DNA of 64,000 bases, from the NCBI RefSeq assembly GCF_000013665.1, contig NC_007912.1, positions 1,178,001-1,242,000 on the forward strand. Reading direction: 5' to 3'. Of the stretch, positions 31,468 to 39,530 are shown one piece after another. Position numbers and translations under genes: made by a program. The notes under the pieces were generated by a model that saw nothing but the letters and a program-made list of their open reading frames with translations, was not told where the DNA came from and did no database searches. Origin of the DNA: Saccharophagus degradans 2-40. GTDB lineage: Bacteria; Pseudomonadota; Gammaproteobacteria; Pseudomonadales; Cellvibrionaceae. Each line of letters begins with the position of its first letter. Position 1 is the stretch's first letter.

Positions 31468-31851
31468 ATGAAAATAGAACATTTTGCTTACAACGTATCA
31501 GACCCAGTAGCGATTGCTGATTGGTACTGTAAATATTTGGGTTTTAGTGTAGCGAGAAAAATGGATGGTGCCCCATACACTCATTTTCTAAAAGATTCTA
31601 GCGGCGCGGTGATGATAGAAATTTACTGCAACCCACCCAGTGAAGTACCCGATTACCCATCGATGAACCCCTTGCAGTTGCATTTAGCATTTGTGTCGGA
31701 AAACCCCAACGAAGATGCCGAGAGGTTAGTGGCTGCCGGTGCAAAGGTGGTGGATGATTTGCATTTAAAGGACGGTTCACACTTAATGATGTTAAAAGAC
31801 CCTTGGGGCTTTGCTGTTCAATTGTGTAAGCGCGGTACCCCAATGTTATAG
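31468..31851 (+). CDS. VOC-family (glyoxalase/bleomycin-resistance fold) protein
   Basis: A 127-residue single-domain vicinal oxygen chelate protein. It starts MKIEHFAYNVSD (candidate metal His5), has MIEIYCNP and LHLAFVSEN (candidate Glu and His ligands), and ends with DPWGFAVQL where many members have Glu. The ATG at 31468 follows GAGGAATCT and is preferred over an upstream TTG at 31456. It lies between the phosphofructokinase and a pectate lyase. The substrate is unknown; a role in handling a sugar-acid intermediate is only a guess from context. Confidence 0.8.
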   Translation: MKIEHFAYNVSDPVAIADWYCKYLGFSVARKMDGAPYTHFLKDSSGAVMIEIYCNPPSEVPDYPSMNPLQLHLAFVSENPNEDAERLVAAGAKVVDDLHLKDGSHLMMLKDPWGFAVQLCKRGTPML

Positions 31852-31854
31852 ATT

Positions 31855-31883
31855 AAAAGGCGCTTATAAAGGCGCCTTTTTTT
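31855..31883 (+). terminator. Terminator after the VOC gene
   Basis: The stem AAAAGGCGC / GCGCCTTTT with an 8-nt loop is followed by TTTG. Confidence 0.85.
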
Positions 31884-31911
31884 GTATTTAATAGATTTAA
31901 AGGCTAGGTAA

Positions 31912-33195
31912 ATGAATAAAAATAATGTAATTGCTTATCTGCTAATTTCAACTTTTCTATTATTTTCTGCGACTGTGTTCGCGGTTAAACCCAGCAACGC
32001 TGAAACCCGATATTCCGCAATGGGTGCAGATACCCCAGCAGGTTTGGGAGGCACTTTGCCAGATGGTCAGTCTCGTATCGTTAGGGTGACTAATTTAAAT
32101 GCAAGTGGGGAGGGCTCGCTCGCATGGGCGCTGGGTTTAGCTCGACCACGCGTAGTGGTGTTCGAAGTTGGCGGTGTTATAGATCTTGCTGGGCAAAGTA
32201 TTACCGTCACGCAGCCATTCCTTACTGTTGCCGGTCAGTCGGCGCCAGCACCGGGTATTACATTAATTCGCGGCGGTTTAAATATACGAACCCACGATGT
32301 AAGAGTGCAGCATATTCGCGTGCGGCCGGGAGATAACTTACAACCAAAGCGCTCCGGCTGGGAAAGTGACGGTATATCTGTGGCCGGTGAAAATGCCAAA
32401 GATGTACATATAGATCATGTATCGGTAAGTTGGGCGGTAGATGAAAACCTCTCCGCTTCGGGGAATCGTTACAAAGGTTACGGTCAAACCGCTGAGCGGG
32501 TAACGTTTAGTAATAATCTCATTGCCGAAGCGTTAGATTATGCCAGCCATAAAAAAGGCAAACACTCTAAGGGATTATTGGTACACGATTATGTGCGAGA
32601 TGTTGCCGTAGTTAGAAATTTGTTTGTGTCTAATGATCGTCGCAACCCGTACTTTAAAGCGCACACCATAGGTTTTGTAGCAAATAATATTATTTACAAT
32701 GCGGGTAATGCCGCTATACAGGTTAACTATATTGAGCGTGAGTGGGAGGGCCAGAGTACAGGCCCAGCTAATGCTAGAGTAGCGGTGGTAAATAACCAGT
32801 TAGTTTACGGCCGCGATACATACTCAGACTTGGCGCTAGTGTCTGTGCGTGGGGATGCTTATTTGACGGGTAATAGCGTTACAAATTTAATGGGCGAGCC
32901 CATGCCTATTACGGAAGGGGCGGTTAATTCTTTAGCCTCTGCACCTTCATGGTTAACAGGTTATGAGTTGTGGGATGCTGACGAGATGCGTGAGCTGCTA
33001 GTAGCCAGTGTTGGTGCAACACCCTGGGCCAGGGATGCGATAGATACCCGAATAATTAATGGGGTGGCAACGGGGAAGGCGCGAATAATAGATAGCCAGC
33101 AAGATGTGGGTGGCTACCCGAGCTATAAGCAAACAAATAAAAAATTTGATATACCAGACGACAAAATTGCCGAATGGTTACTGGGTTACCTGTAA
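31912..33195 (+). CDS. Pectate lyase, PL1-like, secreted
   Basis: A 427-residue exported parallel beta-helix protein. The signal peptide covers residues 1-24 (hydrophobic LLISTFLLFSATVFA). The pectate lyase N-terminal pattern is clear (LPDGQSRIVRVTNLNASGEG, SLAWALGLARPRVVVFEVGG). VHIDHVSVSWAVDEN marks the calcium-site region, and NDRRNPYFKAH occupies the place of the catalytic arginine turn. It has no carbohydrate-binding module or poly-Ser linker. It resembles the minus-strand enzyme at 50337 more than the modular pair at 39531 and 42113. Family level is confident, subfamily not. Confidence 0.82.
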   Translation: MNKNNVIAYLLISTFLLFSATVFAVKPSNAETRYSAMGADTPAGLGGTLPDGQSRIVRVTNLNASGEGSLAWALGLARPRVVVFEVGGVIDLAGQSITVTQPFLTVAGQSAPAPGITLIRGGLNIRTHDVRVQHIRVRPGDNLQPKRSGWESDGISVAGENAKDVHIDHVSVSWAVDENLSASGNRYKGYGQTAERVTFSNNLIAEALDYASHKKGKHSKGLLVHDYVRDVAVVRNLFVSNDRRNPYFKAHTIGFVANNIIYNAGNAAIQVNYIEREWEGQSTGPANARVAVVNNQLVYGRDTYSDLALVSVRGDAYLTGNSVTNLMGEPMPITEGAVNSLASAPSWLTGYELWDADEMRELLVASVGATPWARDAIDTRIINGVATGKARIIDSQQDVGGYPSYKQTNKKFDIPDDKIAEWLLGYL

Positions 33196-33587
33196 TTAAG
33201 ACTATATTGAATGTATTAGTTGCGTGCAGAGGATAGTAAATACGCCAAAATATACATTGCGAGCCTTTGCCACAACTGCTGGACTTTATCGACCCCTAGG
33301 AATATTCTTGCGCCATACTAAATAAAGCAATATGGCGCCATACCGCTTCTCGTCTATGGTTAGTCTGCAAATATTACGACATGAGGAAACTCTGAACGAC
33401 TCCAAATAATTAACTTGTGACTAGTTGGGCGCGCTCATATTGATTATATGTTGCTAGCGTAAGTGGTTAATGCATGTGGTGGCCGTATGCCGTTAACGTA
33501 TATTCGCTGGTGATAAGCTTGGCTCGCACAATTTAGCAAGCTCGTATTTGGAGTGGTTAAGGGTTCTAAACATATAAGGGCAATGTT
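33196..33587. other. Intergenic gap of 392 bp
   Basis: No coding sequence is supported. One inverted repeat is visible (GCGCCATA 33310-33317 / TATGGCGC 33331-33338, 13-nt loop), probably the end of the pectate lyase transcript. I see no copy of the TTGGTnnnACCAA operator here. Confidence 0.5.
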
Positions 33588-34514
33588 ATGTCAAAAATGG
33601 CAGTTATCGTCGATTCGGCCTGTAACTTACCGGATTCCGTACTTACTAAATACAATATTACCCGTGTACCGCTTAGCTACACTATTGATGGCGATACGGC
33701 AGACGACCCGTGTTCCGATAAAGCCAGCTTGTCGCTGTTTCAATCTGGACGCTTGGCGCGCAAGCATGCGGTATCTACCAGCCCTCCTAGCGTAGAAGAT
33801 TTTCAGCGCTATATAGTGGCTAAAATCAAAGAGGGTTATACCACTATATTGGTGCAAACGGTAAACCGTGTGCAGGGTGAAACCTACAATAATGCCAATG
33901 CTGCAGCGTCGGCGGTAAAGCGTAAGCTCGGTGACAGGCAAGATGTTTCTATACGAGTAATGGATAGCCGCACCGTGTTTGCCGGGCAGGCGTTAATGGT
34001 TGCCGAAACCGTACGCCAAACCCTAAGCAAAAAAGATGCGGTGCAAGTAAGGCGCGATTTAGACACGCTTTCTACAAAAATTCACACGTTTATTATTCCC
34101 AAATCGCCACTGGTAGCACTGGAGCGCTCCAAAAAGCGCAATGAAAAAGCTGTGGGTTGGGGGCAGGCATTTTTGGCTAATACGCTCGGTATTCACCCTG
34201 TTTTGTGCGTTGTTAACGACTCTTCCTACGTGGCGGCTAAAGTGCGTGGCTTTGAAAAAGCCGCTAGCCAGTTGTTTAACCATGTAGCAGAGCGCATAAA
34301 TGGCGGCCATGTTTTAAGCCCAATAATCACAGTTAACTACGGCGGATCTGTTGATGAATTGAAAGCACTGCCTGGGTATGCGGAGTTAAAAGCCGTTGCA
34401 GACAGCAAAAAAATGATGCTTATGCCATCGGTGATGAGTATTGCCGGTGGTATTTACACCAGTGTTGGTTCGCTTTCGTTGGGCATAGCAACCGAGCCCC
34501 ACGAGTGGAGCTAA
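33588..34514 (+). CDS. DegV-family protein
   Basis: A 308-residue protein of the DegV/EDD fold: VDSACNLPDSVLTKYNITRV at the N terminus, KHAVSTSPPSVEDFQRYI, and VMDSRTVFAGQALMV in the middle. Members bind fatty acids and, in Gram-positive bacteria, serve fatty-acid kinase; their role in gammaproteobacteria is unclear. The gene is alone on its strand, convergent with kdgK, and no operator motif is seen upstream, so a link to pectin use is not implied. Confidence 0.8.
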   Translation: MSKMAVIVDSACNLPDSVLTKYNITRVPLSYTIDGDTADDPCSDKASLSLFQSGRLARKHAVSTSPPSVEDFQRYIVAKIKEGYTTILVQTVNRVQGETYNNANAAASAVKRKLGDRQDVSIRVMDSRTVFAGQALMVAETVRQTLSKKDAVQVRRDLDTLSTKIHTFIIPKSPLVALERSKKRNEKAVGWGQAFLANTLGIHPVLCVVNDSSYVAAKVRGFEKAASQLFNHVAERINGGHVLSPIITVNYGGSVDELKALPGYAELKAVADSKKMMLMPSVMSIAGGIYTSVGSLSLGIATEPHEWS

Positions 34515-34569
34515 GCTGCATTTATAAAATATTGTAGTAATTTGCCGCGCGATACTGTTGTTTAGAATG

Positions 34570-35526
34570 CTATTGTTTAAGTAGCGCGCGGTGCTCTTCT
34601 AAAAACACTTCTTTTGGTATTACACCACCACGGTGACGAATAACAATGTTTGCACAGCGGTTCGCCTCTTGCGCTGCTTTTACTGGGGGTTCCCCTTTTA
34701 AGCGGGCAGATAAATAACCTGCGTTAAAGGTGTCGCCGGCGGCAGTTGTATCAATAATGTTTTCTACTTTGGGTACGCTAACTCGCTGCTCGCTGTCACC
34801 TTGCACAATAATCACATCGTCTGCGCCACGCTTAAACACAAGTTCACTAATTTCTAAACTTTGGTAGCGCTTTTGAGCATCGGCGAGCAAGTCGTCGCTA
34901 TCCCCCCAAAGTAAGGCTTCATCATCTAGGGTTAATAGCGCTAAATCGGTTTGCGCCAATGCTGCAATGGTAGCTTGTTGCGCGAGCTCTGGGTTTGCCC
35001 ATAGGCGAGGGCGGTAGTTGCTGTCGAAAGCAACCTTGCCGCCGTTGGCTCTATAGCTGGCTAAAAAGCCGAACAGTGTAATTCGCGCCTGCTCACTAAT
35101 AATGGCTAGGGTAATGCCCGAAAAATATAGCCATGGGTGCGCGCTGAGAGAGTCGAGTAGAGCAGGCGTATTGGCCGACGTAAACATTTGTTTGGCTGGG
35201 GCTTGGCCGCGCCAATAGAAAAACTCGCGTTCGCCATCTGGGGTGTTTTGAATCATATACAGCCCCGGCACCTCTCCTTTTGCTCGCTCTATGGTGTTGG
35301 TTGCCACATTCTCGTCAGAAAGGTTGGCAATAATGTTATCGCTAAAGCGATCGTCGCCTAGGCGGCTTACATATGAGGCGTCTATGCCTAAGCGCGCCAG
35401 AGTTACAACGGTATTGTAGGTGTCGCCAGCAAAGGAAAGGGTATTCATGGCTTTGCCGCTGGTGGCATCTGTTCCTGCGGGGGCTAGTTCTATCATTACT
35501 TCGCCAATGGCTGCTATTTGAGGCAT
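34570..35526 (-). CDS. kdgK: 2-dehydro-3-deoxygluconokinase (KDG kinase)
   Basis: Phosphorylates KDG to KDPG with ATP, the step that merges the unsaturated and saturated galacturonate routes. The 318-residue PfkB-family kinase starts IAAIGEVMIELAPAG and has FAGDTYNTVVTLARLG (sugar site) and DTTAAGDTFNAGYL (anion hole and catalytic Asp). The GEREFFYWRGQAPAKQMF stretch is typical of KDG kinases. It is divergent from uxaC across a 410-bp region containing two operator-like sites. Confidence 0.9.
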   Translation of the reverse strand: MPQIAAIGEVMIELAPAGTDATSGKAMNTLSFAGDTYNTVVTLARLGIDASYVSRLGDDRFSDNIIANLSDENVATNTIERAKGEVPGLYMIQNTPDGEREFFYWRGQAPAKQMFTSANTPALLDSLSAHPWLYFSGITLAIISEQARITLFGFLASYRANGGKVAFDSNYRPRLWANPELAQQATIAALAQTDLALLTLDDEALLWGDSDDLLADAQKRYQSLEISELVFKRGADDVIIVQGDSEQRVSVPKVENIIDTTAAGDTFNAGYLSARLKGEPPVKAAQEANRCANIVIRHRGGVIPKEVFLEEHRALLKQ

Positions 35527-35582
35527 AACACTATCTCGAATTGTTTGATTTGTTGTTATTGGGCTTGAGGTGCATTTTATGA

Positions 35583-35595
35583 TTGGTCAGACCGG
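35583..35595. promoter_or_regulatory. FadR/UxuR-type operator near kdgK
   Basis: TTGGTCAGACCGG lies about 57 bp upstream of the kdgK start, embedded in ATTGGTCAGACCGGTTTTC. It agrees closely with the general FadR-subfamily operator and is repeated nearer uxaC. Confidence 0.55.
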
Positions 35596-35775
35596 TTTTC
35601 AAGCGCGCAACATAAAATAACGTAAACGGTTGAAAGACTGCATAATGGCGGCTTTCAAAAGCCAAGCGGTGCAGATTGAGGGATGTTTTGCCTCTCTAGT
35701 CACAAATAGATTGACATATTTACAGGCTTTTGCAACCATAAATTGGCCTTACCTAACTGGCGTAATATATGCGTC

Positions 35776-35788
35776 TTGGTCAGACTGG
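35776..35788. promoter_or_regulatory. FadR/UxuR-type operator near uxaC
   Basis: TTGGTCAGACTGG followed by TTT repeats the site at 35583 with one change, 149 bp before the uxaC start. The rest of the 410-bp gap shows no gene. Confidence 0.55.
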
Positions 35789-35936
35789 TTTAAATGCATC
35801 TAGCTTTGTTAAAAACTGGCGTACACCTTAGGTATATACCAATATGTGTAAACAGCACATGTTGGCTAATAAATTTGTTTGCCACACTGATTGGCGGCAT
35901 GCTGAAAATTACACATTTGAACGTAGTAGATTGATT

Positions 35937-37352
35937 ATGAGCGAACTGATTTTGCACCCCGACCGCCTCTTTCCTGCCGAGGAATCTGTACGTGGCATTG
36001 CCCGCAGGTTGTACGCAGAGGTTAAAGATCTTCCTATTGTTAGCCCGCACGGTCATACCGACCCAAGTTGGTTTGCAGATAACCAGCCCTTCGATAGCGC
36101 AGCGGATTTGCTAATTAAGCCAGATCACTATGTATTCCGCATGCTGTATAGCTTGGGTGTTCCTTTGGAATCCTTAGGTGTGCCCACCGTTGATGGCACT
36201 GAAGTTGAAACCGATGGCCGCAAAATTTGGCAAACCTTTGCCAAGCATTACACCGCCTTCCGCGGCACGCCTTCGCGCATGTGGCTAGATCACGTATTTA
36301 AAGATGTGTTCGGTTTTGAAAAAGCGTTAAGCGCAGCAACGGCAGATGATTATTACGACGGCATTAACGCTGCGCTGCAAACACCAGAGTTCTTGCCGCG
36401 CGCGTTGTTTGATCGGTTTAAAATTGAATGGTTGGCCACCACCGAGTCGCCACTTAACGACTTGCGCCACCACCAAAAAATCCGTGAAAGCGGCTGGAAG
36501 GGCAACGTTATTACCGCTTACCGCCCAGACCCAGTGGTAGACCCCGACTTCGAAGGCTTTGCTTCTAACGTGGCTTACTTAGGTAAGATTACTGGCGAAG
36601 ACACGTCCAACTGGGAAGGCTACCTAGCGGCTTTGCGCAACCGTCGCGAGTACTTTAAGGCGCACGGTGCAACATCCACCGACCACGGCCACCCAACAGC
36701 TGTAACCGCAGATTTGTCGCGCCCAGAAATAGAAACCTTATTCGCGAAAGCGTTAGCAGGTAAATGCAGCGCAGCGGAAGCTGAATTGTTCCGCGGTCAA
36801 ATACTTACCGAAATGGCTGGCATGAGTTTAGAAGACGGCTTGGTGATGCAGATTCACCCCGGCTCATTCCGCAACCATAACCCTAAATTGTTCGCGCGCT
36901 ACGGCCGTGATAAAGGGGCAGATATCCCATCTCAAACTGAGTATGTGAACGCGCTTAAGCCGTTGCTAGACAAATACGGCAACGAGCCTAACCTTACTAT
37001 TATTCTGTTCACTCTGGATGAGACGGTATACAGCCGCGAGTTGGCGCCTCTTGCGGGTCATTACCCTGCATTAAAGTTGGGGCCATCTTGGTGGTTCCAC
37101 GATAGCCCAGAAGGTATGCGCCGCTTCCGTGAACAGGTAACCGAAACAGCGGGTTTCTATAACACTGTAGGCTTTAACGACGATACACGCGCATTCCTGT
37201 CTATTCCAGCACGCCATGATGTGGCGCGTCGAATGGATTGCGGCTTCTTGGCCAAGCTTGTTAGCGAGCACCGTTTGCAGGAAGACGAAGCACGCGAAGT
37301 GGCTATCGACTTAACTTATAACTTGGTTAAGCAGGCCTATAAATTAGATTAA
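35937..37352 (+). CDS. uxaC: Glucuronate/galacturonate isomerase
   Basis: Converts D-galacturonate to D-tagaturonate (and glucuronate to fructuronate). The 471-residue amidohydrolase-fold enzyme has the metal motif SPHGHTDPSWFA near residue 35, plus LHDLRHH-like (PLNDLRHHQKI) and NTVGFNDDTRAFLSIPARHD near the C terminus. The ATG at 35937 gives the family length and N terminus; a start at 35844 would add 31 unrelated residues. A terminator separates it from the uxuB-type gene 82 bp downstream. Confidence 0.95.
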   Translation: MSELILHPDRLFPAEESVRGIARRLYAEVKDLPIVSPHGHTDPSWFADNQPFDSAADLLIKPDHYVFRMLYSLGVPLESLGVPTVDGTEVETDGRKIWQTFAKHYTAFRGTPSRMWLDHVFKDVFGFEKALSAATADDYYDGINAALQTPEFLPRALFDRFKIEWLATTESPLNDLRHHQKIRESGWKGNVITAYRPDPVVDPDFEGFASNVAYLGKITGEDTSNWEGYLAALRNRREYFKAHGATSTDHGHPTAVTADLSRPEIETLFAKALAGKCSAAEAELFRGQILTEMAGMSLEDGLVMQIHPGSFRNHNPKLFARYGRDKGADIPSQTEYVNALKPLLDKYGNEPNLTIILFTLDETVYSRELAPLAGHYPALKLGPSWWFHDSPEGMRRFREQVTETAGFYNTVGFNDDTRAFLSIPARHDVARRMDCGFLAKLVSEHRLQEDEAREVAIDLTYNLVKQAYKLD

Positions 37353-37382
37353 TGTAAGTACTTACTATTGTTTTTTCTCTTT

Positions 37383-37418
37383 AAAACGGCCCTCTCTGCC
37401 CGAGCATGGGCCGTTTTT
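37383..37418 (+). terminator. Terminator between uxaC and uxuB
   Basis: The stem AAAACGGCCC (37383-37392) / GGGCCGTTTT (37408-37417) ends in TTTTT, only 17 bp before the uxuB start. Confidence 0.85.
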
Positions 37419-37434
37419 ACATAGGTTAATAATT

Positions 37435-38913
37435 ATGAAAAGAATCAATAATGACTTGCTGGCAAGTGTAGATAGCTCTGCAATTCAATTGCCGCAATAC
37501 GATCGCGCAGGGGTAAAGCCTGGCATTGTTCATTTGGGTATCGGGGCTTTCCACAGAGCTCATCAGGCGTTTTACACCGAAGCTGTGTTAAACCAGTTTG
37601 GTGGCGACTGGGGCATTATTGGCTGCAGTCTTCGCTCTGCATCGGTAAAAACCCAGCTGGCAGAGCAGGATGGCTTGTACACCCTGGTAGAGCGTGGCCC
37701 AGAAGGTGAAAAGTTTCAAATAATGGGTGCAGTACAGCAGGTGGTTGTAGGGCCAGAAGACCCAGCAGCGTTAGTGGCTATTATGGCTAACCCGCAAACT
37801 CAAATTGTGTCGTTAACCGTTACTGAAAAAGGCTATTGTCACGACCCTGCTACCGGTAATTTAAACCTTAGCCACCCCGATATTCAGCACGACCTAGGCA
37901 ACCTTAATGCGCCTAAATCGGCCATCGGCTACATTGTTGCTGCATTGCTTGCACGTAAAGAATCGGGCCAGTCCAGCTTTACCGTATTAAGTTGCGACAA
38001 TTTACCAAACAATGGTGAGGTGTTAGAAAAAGTTGTTTTACAGTTCGCCAAGCAGGTTAGTGCGGAGCTTTGCGAGTGGGTGAGTGCTCACACTAAGTTC
38101 CCTTCTACTATGATCGACCGCATAGTGCCGGCCACTACAGATAGTGATCGCGCAGACCTCGAGGCGAAAGTGGGCTACCGCGATGAAGGCATGGTGGTGG
38201 CAGAGCCGTTTACCCAGTGGGTAATTGAAGATAAATTCTGCTCGGCGCGCCCGCAGTGGGAGCAAGTGGGTGCATTGCTGGTAGAAGATGTTACAGCGTT
38301 CGAAAAAATGAAGTTGCGTTTGCTAAACGGCAGCCACTCTATGTTGGCTTATGCCGGCTATTTGGCGGGCTTTGAAACCATTAGCGATGTAATGACAGAG
38401 CCTGCTTTTGTCGCGCTATGTAAAAAGTTTATGGATACCGAAGCTGGTCCTACAGTAAAAACGCCAGACGGTTTTGATATTGAAGATTACAAAAAGCAAC
38501 TGCGCGACCGCTTTGCCAACCCTGGTTTGAAGCATCGCACTTGGCAGATTGCGATGGATGGCTCGCAGAAGATTCCTCAGCGCCTATTGGAAACCTTGCG
38601 TGAGCAGTTGGCCAGTGGCGGTAGCATAGAGGTGATAAGCCTAGCGATTGCCGCGTGGTTTAAATACGTTTCGGCTGTAGATGATGCCGGCAATGCCATA
38701 GATGTGCAGGACCCGCTGGCAGCGCGTTTAAAATCGCTGTGTGACAGTCACCCCAATACCTCCGAGCGAGTAGCAGCATTGCTGGGCGTAAAAGAAGTGT
38801 TTGGTGAAGACTTGGTAGGCTGCTCGGCTTTTGCTGCCGCTATTAGCGCATGGTTAGATGCATTTGCTAAACAGGGTGTGCTGGCAACCATCAAGCAATC
38901 CTTCTCTGCATAG
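37435..38913 (+). CDS. uxuB: Mannitol dehydrogenase-family hexuronate reductase (UxuB type)
   Basis: NADH-dependent reductase of the uronate pathway. The 492-residue protein matches the E. coli UxuB pattern along its length: IVHLGIGAFHRAHQAFYTE (nucleotide site), IVSLTVTEKGYCHDPATG, SAIGYIVAALLARKESG, DRIVPATT, EPFTQWVIED, KLRLLNGSHSMLAYAGYLAG and HRTWQIAMDGSQKIPQRLL. Strictly UxuB reduces fructuronate to mannonate. Here it sits with uxaC and uxaA, and no tagaturonate reductase (uxaB) or mannonate dehydratase (uxuA) is in the window, so the real substrate could be tagaturonate. Confidence 0.88.
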   Translation: MKRINNDLLASVDSSAIQLPQYDRAGVKPGIVHLGIGAFHRAHQAFYTEAVLNQFGGDWGIIGCSLRSASVKTQLAEQDGLYTLVERGPEGEKFQIMGAVQQVVVGPEDPAALVAIMANPQTQIVSLTVTEKGYCHDPATGNLNLSHPDIQHDLGNLNAPKSAIGYIVAALLARKESGQSSFTVLSCDNLPNNGEVLEKVVLQFAKQVSAELCEWVSAHTKFPSTMIDRIVPATTDSDRADLEAKVGYRDEGMVVAEPFTQWVIEDKFCSARPQWEQVGALLVEDVTAFEKMKLRLLNGSHSMLAYAGYLAGFETISDVMTEPAFVALCKKFMDTEAGPTVKTPDGFDIEDYKKQLRDRFANPGLKHRTWQIAMDGSQKIPQRLLETLREQLASGGSIEVISLAIAAWFKYVSAVDDAGNAIDVQDPLAARLKSLCDSHPNTSERVAALLGVKEVFGEDLVGCSAFAAAISAWLDAFAKQGVLATIKQSFSA

Positions 38914-38928
38914 TTTTTATCCTTTTGT

Positions 38929-38960
38929 GCACGGCTCTATGGGCCGTGCCCCCCTTCTGT
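38929..38960 (+). terminator. Terminator after uxuB
   Basis: The stem GCACGGC / GCCGTGC with a 7-nt loop is followed by a C-rich then T-containing tail. Confidence 0.5.
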
Positions 38961-39120
38961 TTGTGCTTCGTTGCGTTGATAAATCTCTCATTTTCTCTGT
39001 TTTAACTCCCTCAATCCCTTTTTTTCGGCGATCTGTGACATTCACGGCATAGTGACGTGGTTGGCTTATGTCTAACCATTATTAAAAATCGGCTTTACAA
39101 AATTTGTTTTCGCAAATAGA

Positions 39121-39133
39121 CTGGTAATACCAA
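39121..39133. promoter_or_regulatory. GntR/FCD-type operator upstream of the pectate lyase pair (1)
   Basis: CTGGTAATACCAA differs from the perfect palindrome at 26902 by one base. A weaker overlapping copy (TTGGTAGGGCCAG) starts two bases after it. Confidence 0.6.
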
Positions 39134-39156
39134 ATTGGTAGGGCCAGAATGGTTTG

Positions 39157-39169
39157 TTGGTAGTACCAT
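39157..39169. promoter_or_regulatory. GntR/FCD-type operator upstream of the pectate lyase pair (2)
   Basis: TTGGTAGTACCAT is a second near-perfect palindrome, 36 bp (rise over start) after the first; a half-site-like TTGGTCATTCC follows at 39176. The downstream 360 bp before the lyase gene carry no ORF; they contain a possible stem TAACTCTGG / CCAGAGTTA (39205-39257). Confidence 0.6.
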
Positions 39170-39530
39170 GTGGTGTTGGTCATTCCGTATTAACTACTGC
39201 GGTATAACTCTGGTTTAGGTTCTGGGTTAAATAAGCATAAAAAGCGGCCCAGAGTTAAAAGTACGTAAAGCAGGTAATGCACAGGCTTCGTTGTATGCGC
39301 ATTCACTTGGTTCAAGTCTTAAGGCGATAAATTAAATCGGTCGGTGCGCTAACTCCTCACCACGTTGTGGCTGATTCACAGTAGCTGGAATATTCAGGCA
39401 CTTGATGAATCCGTTTAGATTCCTTAGCCAATAAAACATGTTTGCGAAGCCTCCATGCGCGCTATAGCGCAGGCGGATAACAATTCGAATATTTCGGTTC
39501 TGAAAAATCAATAACAAAAGGATATTCAGA

